This document shows, in pieces, positions 35,390 through 48,293 of a stretch of DNA of 64,000 nt (the first letter of the stretch is position 1; each line of letters starts with the position of its first letter). A model generated the notes under the pieces. The model saw only the letters and a list, made by a program, of their open reading frames with translations, ran no database searches and was not told the DNA's origin. Where the stretch lies: assembly GCA_951799425.1 (NCBI GenBank), contig OX637394.1, forward strand, positions 5,715,501-5,779,500, read 5' to 3'. Both the position numbers and the translations under genes were made by a program. This DNA is from Ilex aquifolium. Taxonomy: Eukaryota > Streptophyta > Magnoliopsida > Aquifoliales > Aquifoliaceae.

Positions 35390-36321
35390 TGGTCAGTCCA
35401 CAGTATCAGGGGTGGGTTGTTTTTGGGTTTATTACAAAATAACCCATTGAACTATGGGTCTCCTTTCAATCAGGTCCTTCATATTTCAATTTCAACAATT
35501 TGTCCCTAATATTATAAACATGGTTTCAATTAACTTATACCATTAATTTCAACCGTTAAAAGATGACAGAAATTAATCACGTGTGAACCCTAGTTGTAAA
35601 TTATGCTATTGATTTAAATATTTAGTTTTAAATATGTTCGGGTTGAACTTGATTTATAGATTCGGGTTAAATCCAGTAACTCGATGTTTCAACCTAGGTA
35701 CTATCCAAATTCAATTCAGATTAATATTTTTCAGCCTCGACTCAACTCAAGTTTAAAAACGTCAACTCAAACCCTGTTTTTCCAGTTGGGTTCGGGTTTA
35801 TCCGCCCAAGTAGCACCCTTAGTTTGAATTGGTGGATTTATCATAACGATTACACCTAGTCATTATTAGATTTTGTGAACATTTTGTTTTTAATAAATGA
35901 GATTCACTTGTTCATTTATTGATCTACATGTGATAATATGTGCAATACACAAAACTAAAATTCAAGCATTAAAAAAATTGATCCAGCTATATTAAATAAT
36001 AATTATTTACAAAAATTCATCAAAAGTTTTTTAAAATACTTAACCTCAAAAAATTATCAGCATGTTTACACTATCGTATATAAATAATGTTTGAAATAAA
36101 AATTATATTGAACCATAAATTAATGAAAAATTAAATAATTTAAATTGTGATAGTAATGAGTGATATGGTAGAAATTGGCAAAAAAAAATCTGTGGAGATA
36201 AAATTCAAAATACAAACTTTTTTATTAGATAAACTAACAATAACTTCGTGCTTGAAAACACCATGTAATACCAAAAATTGAAAATTGATCCTGCAAGATT
36301 TATATTTTAAACAATAATTTT
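35390..36321. other. Intergenic DNA upstream of CAD D
   Basis: No gene. The stretch at 35,620-35,820 is rich in GGGTT/ACTCAA words and looks like a hAT-type fragment absent from unit 3. From 35,830 the sequence is homologous to 21,830 onward. Confidence 0.45.
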
Positions 36322-37142
36322 TGACGAGTCCGAAATTGACTGGGCCGAGCCCAATTTAAGCGAACCAAGAAAGCCCAAAGAAAATCCCGGAGTTGAATAG
36401 CCCAAATCACAGAGGGCATAAAAGGAAACCAAAAGTACGGCTGCAAATCGATACGGAGTACAAAATCCAAGCCCATGGACCAAGGGGGCGACCACCCATG
36501 AGAGGCACCTTGGCCACGCCCAAGGGGGCGCCTAGGAGGCTGGCCACGCCCAAGTGGGCGCCGCCCATGGGGGCGCCTGTCTTGCCTTGGCCTCCTCCTC
36601 CTCCTTTGTCTCCTCACTCTATGAAGGCCTCCTCCGACTCAAGCCTAGCCCACTCCAACTCAAGCCTAGTCCATCTCAGGACCACCTTCGACGGAATAGG
36701 GGCACGAGGGAGAAAATATCGGGATACGCACCGGAGATCTAGTTCTACCATAGCTGTATCTACCAAAGTGGTAGAATCCTACCATAACTATACTTACCAA
36801 AACAATGGTGACCGCCTCAACTCACCGCCTCAGTAAACCTATATAATGTAAGCTCTCTCCACTTGGAGAGAGATCCAATAATCTACACATTGCTCTCTCT
36901 CTCTCTCTCTCTCAAAGCTCTGTAACACTCCGGTGACCCTCATTCATCAATAAAGAACACCGGCCATCGTTGCCATTTCAGAGAGTGGACGTAGGTCATC
37001 TGAGACCGAACCACTATAAATCCCTATGTTGATTATCTGTTTACTGCTTTAAAGTCCATTGATTGCCATTGATTGCTCGTTAATTACGTCACTATTCATA
37101 CTTGACTGTTGATCTTACCAAAGACAATTTTGTGCATCATCA
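36322..37142 (+). mobile_element. Solo LTR, second copy of the family at 13,586
   Basis: An 821-bp TG...CA element with a perfect 5-bp target duplication ATTTT (36317-36321 and 37143-37147). Unit 3 keeps the empty site near 22,290, so it is younger than the unit 3/4 duplication. It differs from the other copy mainly by short tandem-block differences in its GC-rich centre. Confidence 0.85.
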
Positions 37143-37578
37143 ATTTTATCTATTTTTTTAATTACGTAATTTAAAATTAAAGCGAACAAAAAGAAAATGA
37201 GAAAGAAACATGCTTAGATTAATTAGATTATCTAATTTTAGAAAAGTGTGTTGGTTGAGTTATCTGATATTAGATATTGTATAGATAATATAATATTTTT
37301 GAGCGAAGAAACAAATTTAGGGATGTATTTTGTGTCATTAAATCAAAATAGATAAAAATTAAATTAATTTTAATAATTACCGTGTTTTTTCGAGTTGAGA
37401 ATTTAGCTTATTAAGGCCTAAGACTGCCTAACTATAATATTAAATAGATTAGACGATGATATTAACACCTAACCATACATAATATTAAATAGATTAGACG
37501 ATGAACCCATGTTATATACGTAAGCAATGGAGTTATAATCGAGAGTTTTCTAATGGGCATCCTGACGTTAGCTATAGG

Positions 37579-37890
37579 TTTTTTTTTTGATCAAAACCCA
37601 GACTATGAATTCATTAAGAAGAAAATAAAGCTTTAAGCTCATCAGGGCACAACTGGCCCAACTCACAGCAAGAGAATCGAACAACGTCACTGCTGCCACC
37701 CACCCAATGAGCTGTTCCGTTAAAGGCTCTTGACTTGAATAAAAAACTAATATTAAAGAGTTTAACAAAAAATCTAATGTCATTAACAAAGGCACTGATT
37801 TTTCAAGGAGGGACTCCTTCCGTTGAGCAAAGCTTGATCACTTCTTGACCGTCGCTCTCAATTATGATGTGCTTTAGCCGAGGCATTTGA
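37579..37890 (-). mobile_element. 5'-truncated LINE (ORF2 C-terminus), unit 4 only
   Basis: On the - strand it reads IIIESDGQEVIKLC, then FNGTAHWVGGSSDVV and ELKALFSS before a stop, GGGTTTTGATC and an A-run (the T-run at 37,579-37,588). This is the RNase H-like end of a plant LINE ORF2. A stop lies in the middle. It is short and 5' truncated, as is usual for LINE insertions. Unit 3 lacks it at the matching site near 22,540. Confidence 0.65.
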
Positions 37891-38330
37891 TTAGTTCTAC
37901 ATATATATAAAATAATCAGATCTGAAGTAAGGAGTGACTAAAGCTTAAGGGGGGCATTGCTTAATTAAGGGAAAATTTCATCTACACTGATTCTTGCCTT
38001 GTCCACATTATCATCTGACAATGAAGTTTTAGAATTTGGGGATGCAGTGAAGTTTCAGAATTGGAAGGGAATGTCATTGAATTTAGACTTAATTAGAGGA
38101 GGTGTGGATGAAATTTTTCACTTAATTAATCATATATCATATATCATCCATCAAAATATCAATTATGCTATTTTTATTGAGCTTTACTTTTCTTTTTTCA
38201 ACTAATATTAATCATTATATTTCTGGTAATTCTTAAAATAAAAAATCACTTATTTTTTAAACCTATTTCATGTATGACAAATTCAAATTTTCTTTTTTTC
38301 AAATTTGGTGGTATGAGAGTACCCAATTAT

Positions 38331-38868
38331 AAGGATGACAGTGGACCAGGAGTGGGGGAGTAGTCTCCACCCCCTTACCCATTTAAAAAAAAAATTTGTT
38401 AATAAGATTAGTTTTAATCATCATCCCTGTTCAGCGAGTAAATCATAATCCCTGTCCCCGCCACCTATTTTCGCAAAATTCGAAATTTGAAATTTTTGGA
38501 GGCATTTTTTCCTACCGTTTGAAGCTAAGGCTCTAGGTTCACTAATTCTAGGTGGCGACTCTTCAATTTACAAGAATTTAACACCTATTTCTAATTCTAG
38601 GTGGAACCAGCATTGGTGGGGTGAATTTACAGAACCCAAATTTTGGAAAAGTTGGAATGGTTAGGACTTAGAAGTATATATATATAAACAAACGGGTTTA
38701 GTGGAGTGGGGCGGGGATGAGTTTCAGTCCATAATTGCTTCCATCCTCACATGGATTTATATGAGTATTTTCATATATGTCTACCATTCAATACGTATGT
38801 TTCATTTTCAATCCAAATGAGACGGGTTTGATTGAATCTTTGTTTTTCCCCGGTCCACTGCCACCCCT
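38331..38868. mobile_element. Possible hAT-like element
   Basis: GATGACAGTGGACC near 38,334 is mirrored by GGTCCACTGCCACCCC near 38,851. Both sides carry GAGAGTA and CCAATTAT words, but a clean 8-bp duplication cannot be fixed. Confidence 0.35.
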
Positions 38869-39042
38869 AACGAGAGTAATTGGCCCAATTATTTTCATGG
38901 GGTACATAAATGAGTTTAACTATAGTACCGAAAAATTATATTATAATAATTTATCTCCTTTTTCTATCAAATTAAAATGTGTCATGTGTTAATTATTTAT
39001 TTATTTTATTATCTTTATAATCAATGACAGACAAATATATTA

Positions 39043-39306
39043 GTGAAAATTGGAAGTGAGTCTCCCTAAATGTACTTGTTTGGAGATAAGTCCTGCAAGG
39101 AAACTTATAAGGGGCTAAGTCCATGTTTAAAATTATATGTAATGACTTAAGTCCATTTTTTTTTTTTATCTCAAAAATACCCTTCCTTGAAAGGAAGTTA
39201 AATTAATTTCCTATTTTAGAAATTGTTATCCCTTAATTCAAGGTCTATTAAAATATGCCAATAAAATCTCCATCATAAATTTAAAATTCAAATTCAAATT
39301 CAAATA

Positions 39307-39344
<38 letters not shown>

Positions 39345-40133
39345 TTTTCAAATTCATGTTCATGTTACTATTTTTTTTATTATGTTACTGTTCATGTTAC
39401 TGTTTTTGTTGAGTATGTTACTGTTCATGTTACTATTATTTTGAGCATGTTACTGTTTTTTTTGAGTATGTTACTACTGTTATTTTACTAAATATTAATA
39501 TTTAATGTTACTATTTTTTTTGTTTTTGAATATTACTATTTTTTGTGTTTGAATGGTACTATTTTTTGCGTTTGAATTTGAGAGAAATAATTATTGTTAA
39601 ATATGTTACAGTTTTTGTTAAGCATGTTATTATTTTTTTTGAACATGTTAATATTTTTGTTGAACATGTTGTTGTTGTTATTTTTTAAAAATAATAATAT
39701 TGAATGTTTCAATTTTTTTTTATATTTAAATGTTACTATTTTTTGTATTTAAATGTATTTTTTTTGTGTCCAAATGATAACTTTTTTTTTGTATTTGAAT
39801 GTTACTATTTTTTATTTTTAATGTTACTATATATATATATATATACACCTAACCTATATATGAATATAGATAGATAAGAGAGAGGAAAAATTTTAATGTT
39901 AGTCAAACTCTTAACCTATATATGGATATAGATAGATATGAGAGATGAAAGATTTTAATGTTAGTCAAACTCCTAAGATTTATGATTTTTTAATTTTTAG
40001 TTTTATTTTCACTTCTAAAAGGAAAGGATAGTATGGTAAAATTGACAAAAAACGGACTTCATAACAAATTAGTTTCCTTGACAAACTTAAGTCCAAACAA
40101 GTCCATATAGGGGGACCGGCCTCCAAATTTCCC
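39043..40133. mobile_element. Mutator-like non-autonomous element, 1.09 kb (unit 4)
   Basis: Begins GTGAAAATTGGAAG and ends CCAAATTTCCC with long imperfect inverted arms. A perfect 9-bp duplication AATATATTA flanks it (39034-39042 and 40134-40142). The centre is a repetitive ATGTTACTRTT sequence. No coding capacity. It is a complete relative of the element at 26,831. Confidence 0.75.
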
Positions 40134-40279
40134 AATATATTAATCTAAATCTACTATTTCTAATCCATTTTAATGGGCCTTAAGCCATTCCTGCGTAGTA
40201 ATGGGCCTTAAGCCAATTCCACCAAAATGGGTTTATGGGTTCTACCCTGAGGATGTACACAGCTTATAATGCAGAGAAA

Positions 40280-40802
40280 AATACAGGCAGCAATATAGGA
40301 TTTGTAGCTAGTTAAGCCCAAATAGAGCTATTCTGGCTTATTGGTTTACATAGAAGGCAAGAAATGAATGGGTGTATAATTATCATGTACCTCAGTGCAA
40401 TACAGTGATCCATAGAGCTATTCTAGTGGCAGAAGAGGTCTATCTGGATGGATGACTCCACCTGAAGAGTGGATGAAAATCAACTCTGATGGGGGTTTCT
40501 TGCAGAAGTCTAGGATAGGAGCGTATGGAGTTGTTAGAAATGAGGATGGGGTTTTTATAAATGGGAATGCCAGATCTTTTGATTCTTCTTCTGCATTAGT
40601 TTCTGAGGCTTGTGCAGTTAAGAGAGCTTGCAAAATGGCATTGAAACTTCAGCTTCAAGGAATAATCATAGAATCAAATTCAAAGGCTCTCATGGATTCA
40701 ATATGCAAGGGCATCGAAGTTACAATTAAAAATATTACACCAATTCAACAAGATGTATATGGTATTATTCATAACAGATTCTCCAAATCAAGTTTCAGAT
40801 AA
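40280..40802 (+). pseudogene. RNase H-like relic, unit 4 copy
   Basis: Sister of 24,085-24,742, with nearly identical sequence through KINSDGG, SEACAVKRA and IIIESNSKAL. Near 40,755 one extra base changes the frame, so the peptide ends at 116 codons instead of 162. Downstream, about 0.25 kb of unrelated sequence (40,905-41,145) replaces the unit 3 flank. Confidence 0.7.
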
Positions 40803-41572
40803 TCAAGAAGAACCATAACAAGGTGGATCATACCTAACCTTAATTTGGACTTGGATTTGGATTTGGATTTGGAGGGTGAATATCTGTATAACCTAACTTT
40901 ATGAAAATGATTGAATGTCGAGCAGATTGGGAACATACCAGCAAAGGAATCAACAGGTCACAAAATTTCTTTGAAATGTCACTCGAATTTTCTTTTGACA
41001 TCTTTTTCTTTTTTTGTAATTAGAAATAACTTGTGCCTAAAGAAACGGTGCAATGTGAATGATTTTGAGAAGGATGTTGGTGGCCGTTACATGAATTTAT
41101 TTGAGACCGTCGGATAGACTTATTGAAGCCTACCCTGTTTTGTATTATAGATTTGAAAGAAACATCCAAACTATAAATTTTCTAGACAATATAATTTTGC
41201 AGATTTATTCTTATTTTCTTTTATGAAAATGCTTTAGTTCAGAGCTAGCTCAAGGTAATCTATACAAATCAAAGATGTTTTTTGTCCAAGAAGCCTTGTT
41301 TGATCTTTTACTCAAGATTAAGAGGTGGATATATATGTGAGGTGATCTGTCCAAGGCGTAAAAATTGAAACTAAAGCTAATGAAAACCAATGAGATGATT
41401 ATCATTATCTTTTTCGTTTTTCTTTACTTCCTTCGGTACTGTATCTTCAATGGTTATTATATCAATTTATATATGTTGCAGTTTATTGGTCTGCAAACTA
41501 TTTTAGTCTCCCCTCTCTCTCTCTATCTCTCTCTCCCTCCTCGGATTTCAAGTTTAATTTCTTTCTTATCTC
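40803..41572. other. Flank of the RNase H relic (unit 4)
   Basis: No gene. It contains the empty target CTTCGGTA of the unit 3 hAT-like element and a CT-rich stretch near 41,510. Confidence 0.5.
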
Positions 41573-42229
41573 TAGAGGTGATATTTTTAACTCATTACCT
41601 ATTATCCCGTCCAACCCGTCTATAAATAAATGAATTAGATACTTATATAAATTAATGTAAGATTTAAATAGATTGGATAATAACACTCATTTTAATTAAG
41701 CGGATTCAAATAGATTACAAATGAGTATCTATTGGATTGACTATTTATCTTTTTATTAACTAACAAAAATAATAAAATTAAATATACGCACGCACGCACA
41801 CACATACTAATGCACCAAAACACATATATGCACAGTAATATACAAAAAAATATACACACGACCCAAACCGAACCCAACCCCCGACCTCGACCCCGGTGTA
41901 TAAGTATATGTGTATGTTTGTTTTGGTGTATTAGTATGTGTGTATTTGTTTTAGTGTATTAGTGTGTGTGTTTGTGTGTTTGGTGTATTAATGTGTGTGT
42001 ATGTTTTTTTGGTGTATTAATGTGTGTATTTTTTGGTATATTAGAGTGTATTTACATAGAATTTTAATTATTTTAAGGGTTAATGGGTTTAACCAAACTC
42101 ATTATGGTCCAACTTATTATAACCCATTTATTAAGCAGGTTGAAAATGAATTGAATTTGTTTTGCACCCAACTCAATTTAAAACAGTCCACAAATAACTC
42201 AAATCCACACCAATCATTTGTCACTTCTA
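41573..42229. mobile_element. hAT-like element, clean copy (unit 4)
   Basis: 657 bp, ends TAGAGGTGATA and TGTCACTTCTA, flanked by the perfect 8-bp duplication CTTATCTC (41565-41572 and 42230-42237). Same place as the element at 26,383, so it was there before the unit 3/4 duplication. Its 3' part is the seed of the array that follows. Confidence 0.85.
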
Positions 42230-42420
42230 CTTATCTCCCACCACTTTCTAATTCAGAAGAAAGTTCGATCATCGTAGTTTACGGTTTTGGTAAGAGCTTT
42301 TATGTCATAGTAATTAGTAATTAATGATGGATAAAAGATTATTATAGCGCATAATTATATTGTCAAATAGGGCACCCATATGCTCTAATTAATAAGAATT
42401 ATGTTGTAGATTGTTGCATT

Positions 42421-42619
42421 CAACACGTACGGACACATCAACTAATATGGATTTTATCGTATTATGTTCACTTTCAATGCTTATTTATTTTATGTTGAAG
42501 CTTTAGAAGTGAAATATTAAAACTTCTACTCTTGTAAATAATTTGTCTAAACCCGGACTCGGACCTCGACCTCAACCCCCAACCTCAACCCCATCCCCAG
42601 ACTTTACCTCGATGTATAA

Positions 42620-42651
<32 letters not shown>

Positions 42652-44089
42652 TTATGTTAGTGTATTAGAATGTGTGTGTTTGTTTTGGCGTAATAGTGTG
42701 TGTGTTTTGGTGTATTAATATGTGTGTGTGTATTTTTTTGTATATTAATGTGCATATTTTTTGGTGTACTAGTATGTGTTTTATTTGATATATTAGTATG
42801 TATTTATATTTAGAGTTTTTATTATTTTATGGGTTAATGGGTTTAACCTAACTCATTATGATCTAACTCATTATAACCCATTTATTAAACGGATTAAAAA
42901 TAGATTGAATTTATTTTGCACCTAATCTAATTTAAACCAATCCATAACCAACTCAATCTACCCATTTGTCACCTCTACTTATCTCCCACCACATTCTAAT
43001 TCCGATGAAAGTTCGACCATCATAGTTTATGGTTTTGGTAAGAGCTTTTATGTCATAGCATTTAGTAACTAATGATGAATAAAAGATAACTATAACGCAT
43101 CATTATGTTGTCAAATATGGCGCACGTGTGCTCTAATTAATAAGAATTATGTTGTAGATTGTTGCATAACACGTACGGACATATCAACTACTATGAATTT
43201 TGTCGTATTCTGTTCACTTTCAATGCTTATTTATTTTATGTTGAAGTCTATTTAAAATCTAGCTTTAGAAGTGAAATATTAAAACTTCTACTCTTGTAAA
43301 TAATTTGTCTAAACCTGGACTCAGATCTCGACCTCAACCCCCAACCTCGACCCCATCCCCGGACTTGACCCCGGTGTATAAGTATATGTGTGTGTGTGTT
43401 TGTTTTGGTGTACTAGTGTGTGTGTGTTTGTGTGTTTTGGTGTATTAATATATGTGTGTATTTTTTTGTATATTAATGTGTATATTTTTTGGTGTACTAG
43501 TATGAGTTTTATTTGATATATTAGTATGTATTTATATTTGGAGTTTTTATTATTTTATGGGTTAATGGGTTTAACCTAACTCATTATGGTCAAACCCATT
43601 ATAACTCATCTATTAAACGGATTAAAAATAGATTGAATTTATTTTGCACCTAACCCAATTTAAACCAGTCCATAACCAACTCAATCTACCCATTTGTCAC
43701 CTCTACTTATCTCCCACCACATTCTAATTCCGACGAGACCATCATAGTTTATGGTTTTGGTAAGAGCTTTTATGTCATAGCATTTAGTAACTAATGATGA
43801 ATAAAAGATAACTATAACGCATAATTATGTTGTCAAATAGGGCGCACGTGTGCTCTAATTAATAAGAATTATGTTGTAGACTGTTGCATTCAACACGTAC
43901 GGACACATCAACTAATATGGATTTTATCGTATTATGTTCACTTTCAATGCTTATTTATTTTATGTTGAAGCTTTAGAAGTGAAATATTAAAACTTCTACT
44001 CTTGTAAATAATTTGTCTAAACCCGGACTCGGACCTCGACCTCAACCCCCAACCTCAACCCCATCCCCAGACTTTACCTCGATGTATAA

Positions 44090-44153
<64 letters not shown>

Positions 44154-45589
44154 ATGTTAGTGTATTAGAATGTGTGTGTTTGTTTTGGCGTAATAGTGTG
44201 TGTGTTTTGGTGTATTAATATGTGTGTGTGTATTTTTTTGTATATTAATGTGCATATTTTTTGGTGTACTAGTATGTGTTTTATTTGATATATTAGTATG
44301 TATTTATATTTAGAGTTTTTATTATTTTATGGGTTAATGGGTTTAACCTAACTCATTATGATCTAACTCATTATAACCCATTTATTAAACGGATTAAAAA
44401 TAGATTGAATTTATTTTGCACCTAATCTAATTTAAACCAATCCATAACCAACTCAATCTACCCATTTGTCACCTCTACTTATCTCCCACCACATTCTAAT
44501 TCCGATGAAAGTTCGACCATCATAGTTTATGGTTTTGGTAAGAGCTTTTATGTCATAGCATTTAGTAACTAATGATGAATAAAAGATAACTATAACGCAT
44601 CATTATGTTGTCAAATATGGCGCACGTGTGCTCTAATTAATAAGAATTATGTTGTAGATTGTTGCATAACACGTACGGACATATCAACTACTATGAATTT
44701 TGTCGTATTCTGTTCACTTTCAATGCTTATTTATTTTATGTTGAAGTCTATTTAAAATCTAGCTTTAGAAGTGAAATATTAAAACTTCTACTCTTGTAAA
44801 TAATTTGTCTAAACCTGGACTCAGATCTCGACCTCAACCCCCAACCTCGACCCCATCCCCGGACTTGACCCCGGTGTATAAGTATATGTGTGTGTGTGTT
44901 TGTTTTGGTGTACTAGTGTGTGTGTGTTTGTGTGTTTTGGTGTATTAATATATGTGTGTATTTTTTTGTATATTAATGTGTATATTTTTTGGTGTACTAG
45001 TATGAGTTTTATTTGATATATTAGTATGTATTTATATTTGGAGTTTTTATTATTTTATGGGTTAATGGGTTTAACCTAACTCATTATGGTCAAACCCATT
45101 ATAACTCATCTATTAAACGGATTAAAAATAGATTGAATTTATTTTGCACCTAACCCAATTTAAACCAGTCCATAACCAACTCAATCTACCCATTTGTCAC
45201 CTCTACTTATCTCCCACCACATTCTAATTCCGACGAGACCATCATAGTTTATGGTTTTGGTAAGAGCTTTTATGTCATAGCATTTAGTAACTAATGATGA
45301 ATAAAAGATAACTATAACGCATAATTATGTTGTCAAATAGGGCGCACGTGTGCTCTAATTAATAAGAATTATGTTGTAGACTGTTGCATTCAACACGTAC
45401 GGACACATCAACTAATATGGATTTTATCGTATTATGTTCACTTTCAATGCTTATTTATTTTATGTTGAAGCTTTAGAAGTGAAATATTAAAACTTCTACT
45501 CTTGTAAATAATTTGTCTAAACCCGGACTCGGACCTCGACCTCAACCCCCAACCTCAACCCCATCCCCAGACTTTACCTCGATGTATAA

Positions 45590-45649
<60 letters not shown>

Positions 45650-46870
45650 ATGTTAGTGTATTAGAATGTGTGTGTTTGTTTTGGCGTAATAGTGTGTGTG
45701 TTTTGGTGTATTAATATGTGTGTGTGTATTTTTTTGTATATTAATGTGCATATTTTTTGGTGTACTAGTATGTGTTTTATTTGATATATTAGTATGTATT
45801 TATATTTAGAGTTTTTATTATTTTATGGGTTAATGGGTTTAACCTAACTCATTATGATCTAACTCATTATAACCCATTTATTAAACGGATTAAAAATAGA
45901 TTGAATTTATTTTGCACCTAATCTAATTTAAACCAATCCATAACCAACTCAATCTACCCATTTGTCACCTCTACTTATCTCCCACCACATTCTAATTCCG
46001 ATGAAAGTTCGACCATCATAGTTTATGGTTTTGGTAAGAGCTTTTATGTCATAGCATTTAGTAACTAATGATGAATAAAAGATAACTATAACGCATCATT
46101 ATGTTGTCAAATATGGCGCACGTGTGCTCTAATTAATAAGAATTATGTTGTAGATTGTTGCATAACACGTACGGACATATCAACTACTATGAATTTTGTC
46201 GTATTCTGTTCACTTTCAATGCTTATTTATTTTATGTTGAAGTCTATTTAAAATCTAGCTTTAGAAGTGAAATATTAAAACTTCTACTCTTGTAAATAAT
46301 TTGTCTAAACCTGGACTCAGATCTCGACCTCAACCCCCAACCTCGACCCCATCCCCGGACTTGACCCCGGTGTATAAGTATATGTGTGTGTGTGTTTGTT
46401 TTGGTGTACTAGTGTGTGTGTGTTTGTGTGTTTTGGTGTATTAATATGTGTGTGTATTTTTTTGTATATTAATGTGTATATTTTTTGGTGTACTAATATG
46501 AGTTTTATTTGATATATTAGTATGTATTTATATTTGGAGTTTTTATTATTTTATGGGTTAATGGGTTTAACCTAACTCATTATGGTCAAACCCATTATAA
46601 CTCATCTATTAAACGGATTAAAAATAGATTGAATTTATTTTGCACCTAACCCAATTTAAACCAGTCCATAACCAACTCAATCTACCCATTTGTCACCTCT
46701 ACTTATCTCCCACCACATTCTAATTCCGACGAGACCATCATAGTTTATGGTTTTGGTAAGAGCTTTTATGTCATAGCATTTAGTAACTAATGATGAATAA
46801 AAGATAACTATAACGCATAATTATGTTGTCAAATAGGGCGCACGTGTGCTCTAATTAATAAGAATTATGT
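42421..46870. repeat. Satellite-like array with a dimeric 1.5-kb unit, three copies
   Basis: Two monomer types alternate. The landmark CTCAACCCCC recurs at 42,571, 43,333, 44,041, 44,833, 45,541 and 46,329, giving spacings of 762, 708, 792, 708 and 788 bp. By eye, the first and second dimers are identical over about 1.45 kb apart from the length of the TG tract (13, 29 and 27 TG pairs near 42,625, 44,093 and 45,593). The third differs at a few bases until about 46,870. Each monomer holds the 3' part of the hAT-like element (to TGTCACCTCTA, then CTTATCTC) plus its right flank. No gene. Confidence 0.9.
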
Positions 46871-47700
46871 TGTAGATTGTTGCATTCAACACGTACAGAC
46901 ATATCAACTAATACGGATTTTGTCGTATTCTGTTCACTTTCAATACTTATTTATTTTATGTTGAAGTCTACTTAAAATCTAGCTTTAGAAGTGAAATATT
47001 AAAACTTCTACTCTTGTAAATAATTTGTCTAAACTTGGACCTTGACCTCGGTGTACAAGTATATGTGTGTGTGTTTATTTTGGTGTATTAATATGTGTGT
47101 ATTTATTTTGGTGTAATAGTGTGTTTTTATATGTTTTGGCGTATTAATGTGTGTGCGTATTTTTTGGTGTATTAAGGTGTATATTTTTTAGTGTATTAGT
47201 GTGTGTTTTATTTGATATATTAGTATGTATTTATATTTAGAGTTTTAATTATTTTATGGATTAATGAGTTTAACTCAACTCATTGTGGTCCAACCTATTA
47301 TAGCCCATTTATTAAGCGGGTTGAAAATAAATTGAATTTATTTTGCACCCAACCCATCAATTTGTGATCTCTACTTATCTCCCACCACTTTTAGACGAAA
47401 GTTTGATCATCGTAGTTTTTAGTTTTGGTATAATAGCTTTTATGTCATAGTATTTAGTAACTAATGATGGATAAAAGATAACTATAACGCATAATCATGT
47501 TGTCAAATATGGCGCACGTGTGCTCTAATTAATAAGAATTCTGTTGTAGATCATTGCATTCAACATGTACGGACATATCAACTAGTACGGATTTTGTCGT
47601 ATTCTGTCACTTTTAATGCATATTTATTTTATGTTGAAGTTTATTTAAAATCTAGCTTTAGAAGTGAAACATTAAAACTTTTACTCTCGTAAATAATTTG
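46871..47700. repeat. Decayed edge monomer of the array
   Basis: One more monomer, clearly diverged: the CCCC-rich block is reduced to CTTGGACCTTGACCTCGG, and the hAT end is deleted to CAATTTGTGATCTCTACTTAT. Old edge monomers beside near-identical central ones are typical of arrays homogenised by unequal exchange. Confidence 0.75.
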
Positions 47701-47956
47701 CATAAATCACATATTAGTAGAATTTTAAGTTTCTAAATCGTACTTATTTATGATAATTCCTAACTCTCATATGATTATCAAACAAGTTTGATTCACGGGA
47801 ACAACAGGGTTTGCTATTTAAGTTTCTAAACCTAAATTGCAATATCACAAAAATATGTATTCAAGCAAGATTATTAGAATTCCCATTTCTGATACCAAGA
47901 ATCCAATAGCAAATTTCACTTGGGGTGGGCCCCAACAAAAGGACCTTTAACACCCA

Positions 47957-47964
47957 CCACGTGG
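47957..47964 (+). promoter_or_regulatory. G-box upstream of the bZIP-type gene
   Basis: The palindrome CCACGTGG, about 320 bp upstream of the TATA box. It is a common plant bZIP/bHLH target; use here is inference. Confidence 0.4.
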
Positions 47965-48285
47965 CTATGCTTCATTGGCTATCGAGGTATCGGCCTCGTC
48001 AGATACAGTGGAGAACGTAACTGACCTCTTTCGTCTCTATCTGAAGTCTTTTAAAGACGAAAAGGTTCTATTAAGGCTGTATTCTGGTACACTTCGAGTG
48101 CATGTGTTACTGAAAACCCTAGCCTTATCTTTCAGAGAAAATAATAGACTATTCATAGTATGAAAATCTAACGGTGGATATCATACCTCAATTGACATAC
48201 ACATGAAAAAGAAATAAATATTCCCCAGTGTTGTTTCTGTAATTTTCTATTGGATAGGTCACACCATTGTCAACATTCACCTGAC

Positions 48286-48293
48286 TATAAATA
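48286..48293 (+). promoter_or_regulatory. TATA box of the bZIP-type gene
   Basis: TATAAATA in a GC-richer context. It is followed by a leader of about 650 bp with CT, TG and TCTTC repeats. A TTTTTAG acceptor-like site at 48,950 suggests a 5' UTR intron, but its donor could not be fixed. Confidence 0.55.

Larger units (their letters stand above)
30528..42971. repeat. Tandem unit 4 (carries CAD copy D)
   Basis: Direct repeat of unit 3, about 12.4 kb. It differs by its own insertions (LINE relics, solo LTR, Mutator-like element) and lacks those particular to unit 3. Its right end merges into the satellite-like array. Confidence 0.8.

Noticed and set aside
42421-47700. Regular repeats considered as a CRISPR-like or protein-coding repeat array
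   Set aside because: Units are 0.7-0.8 kb without spacers, stop codons are in all frames, and the context is a plant chromosome.
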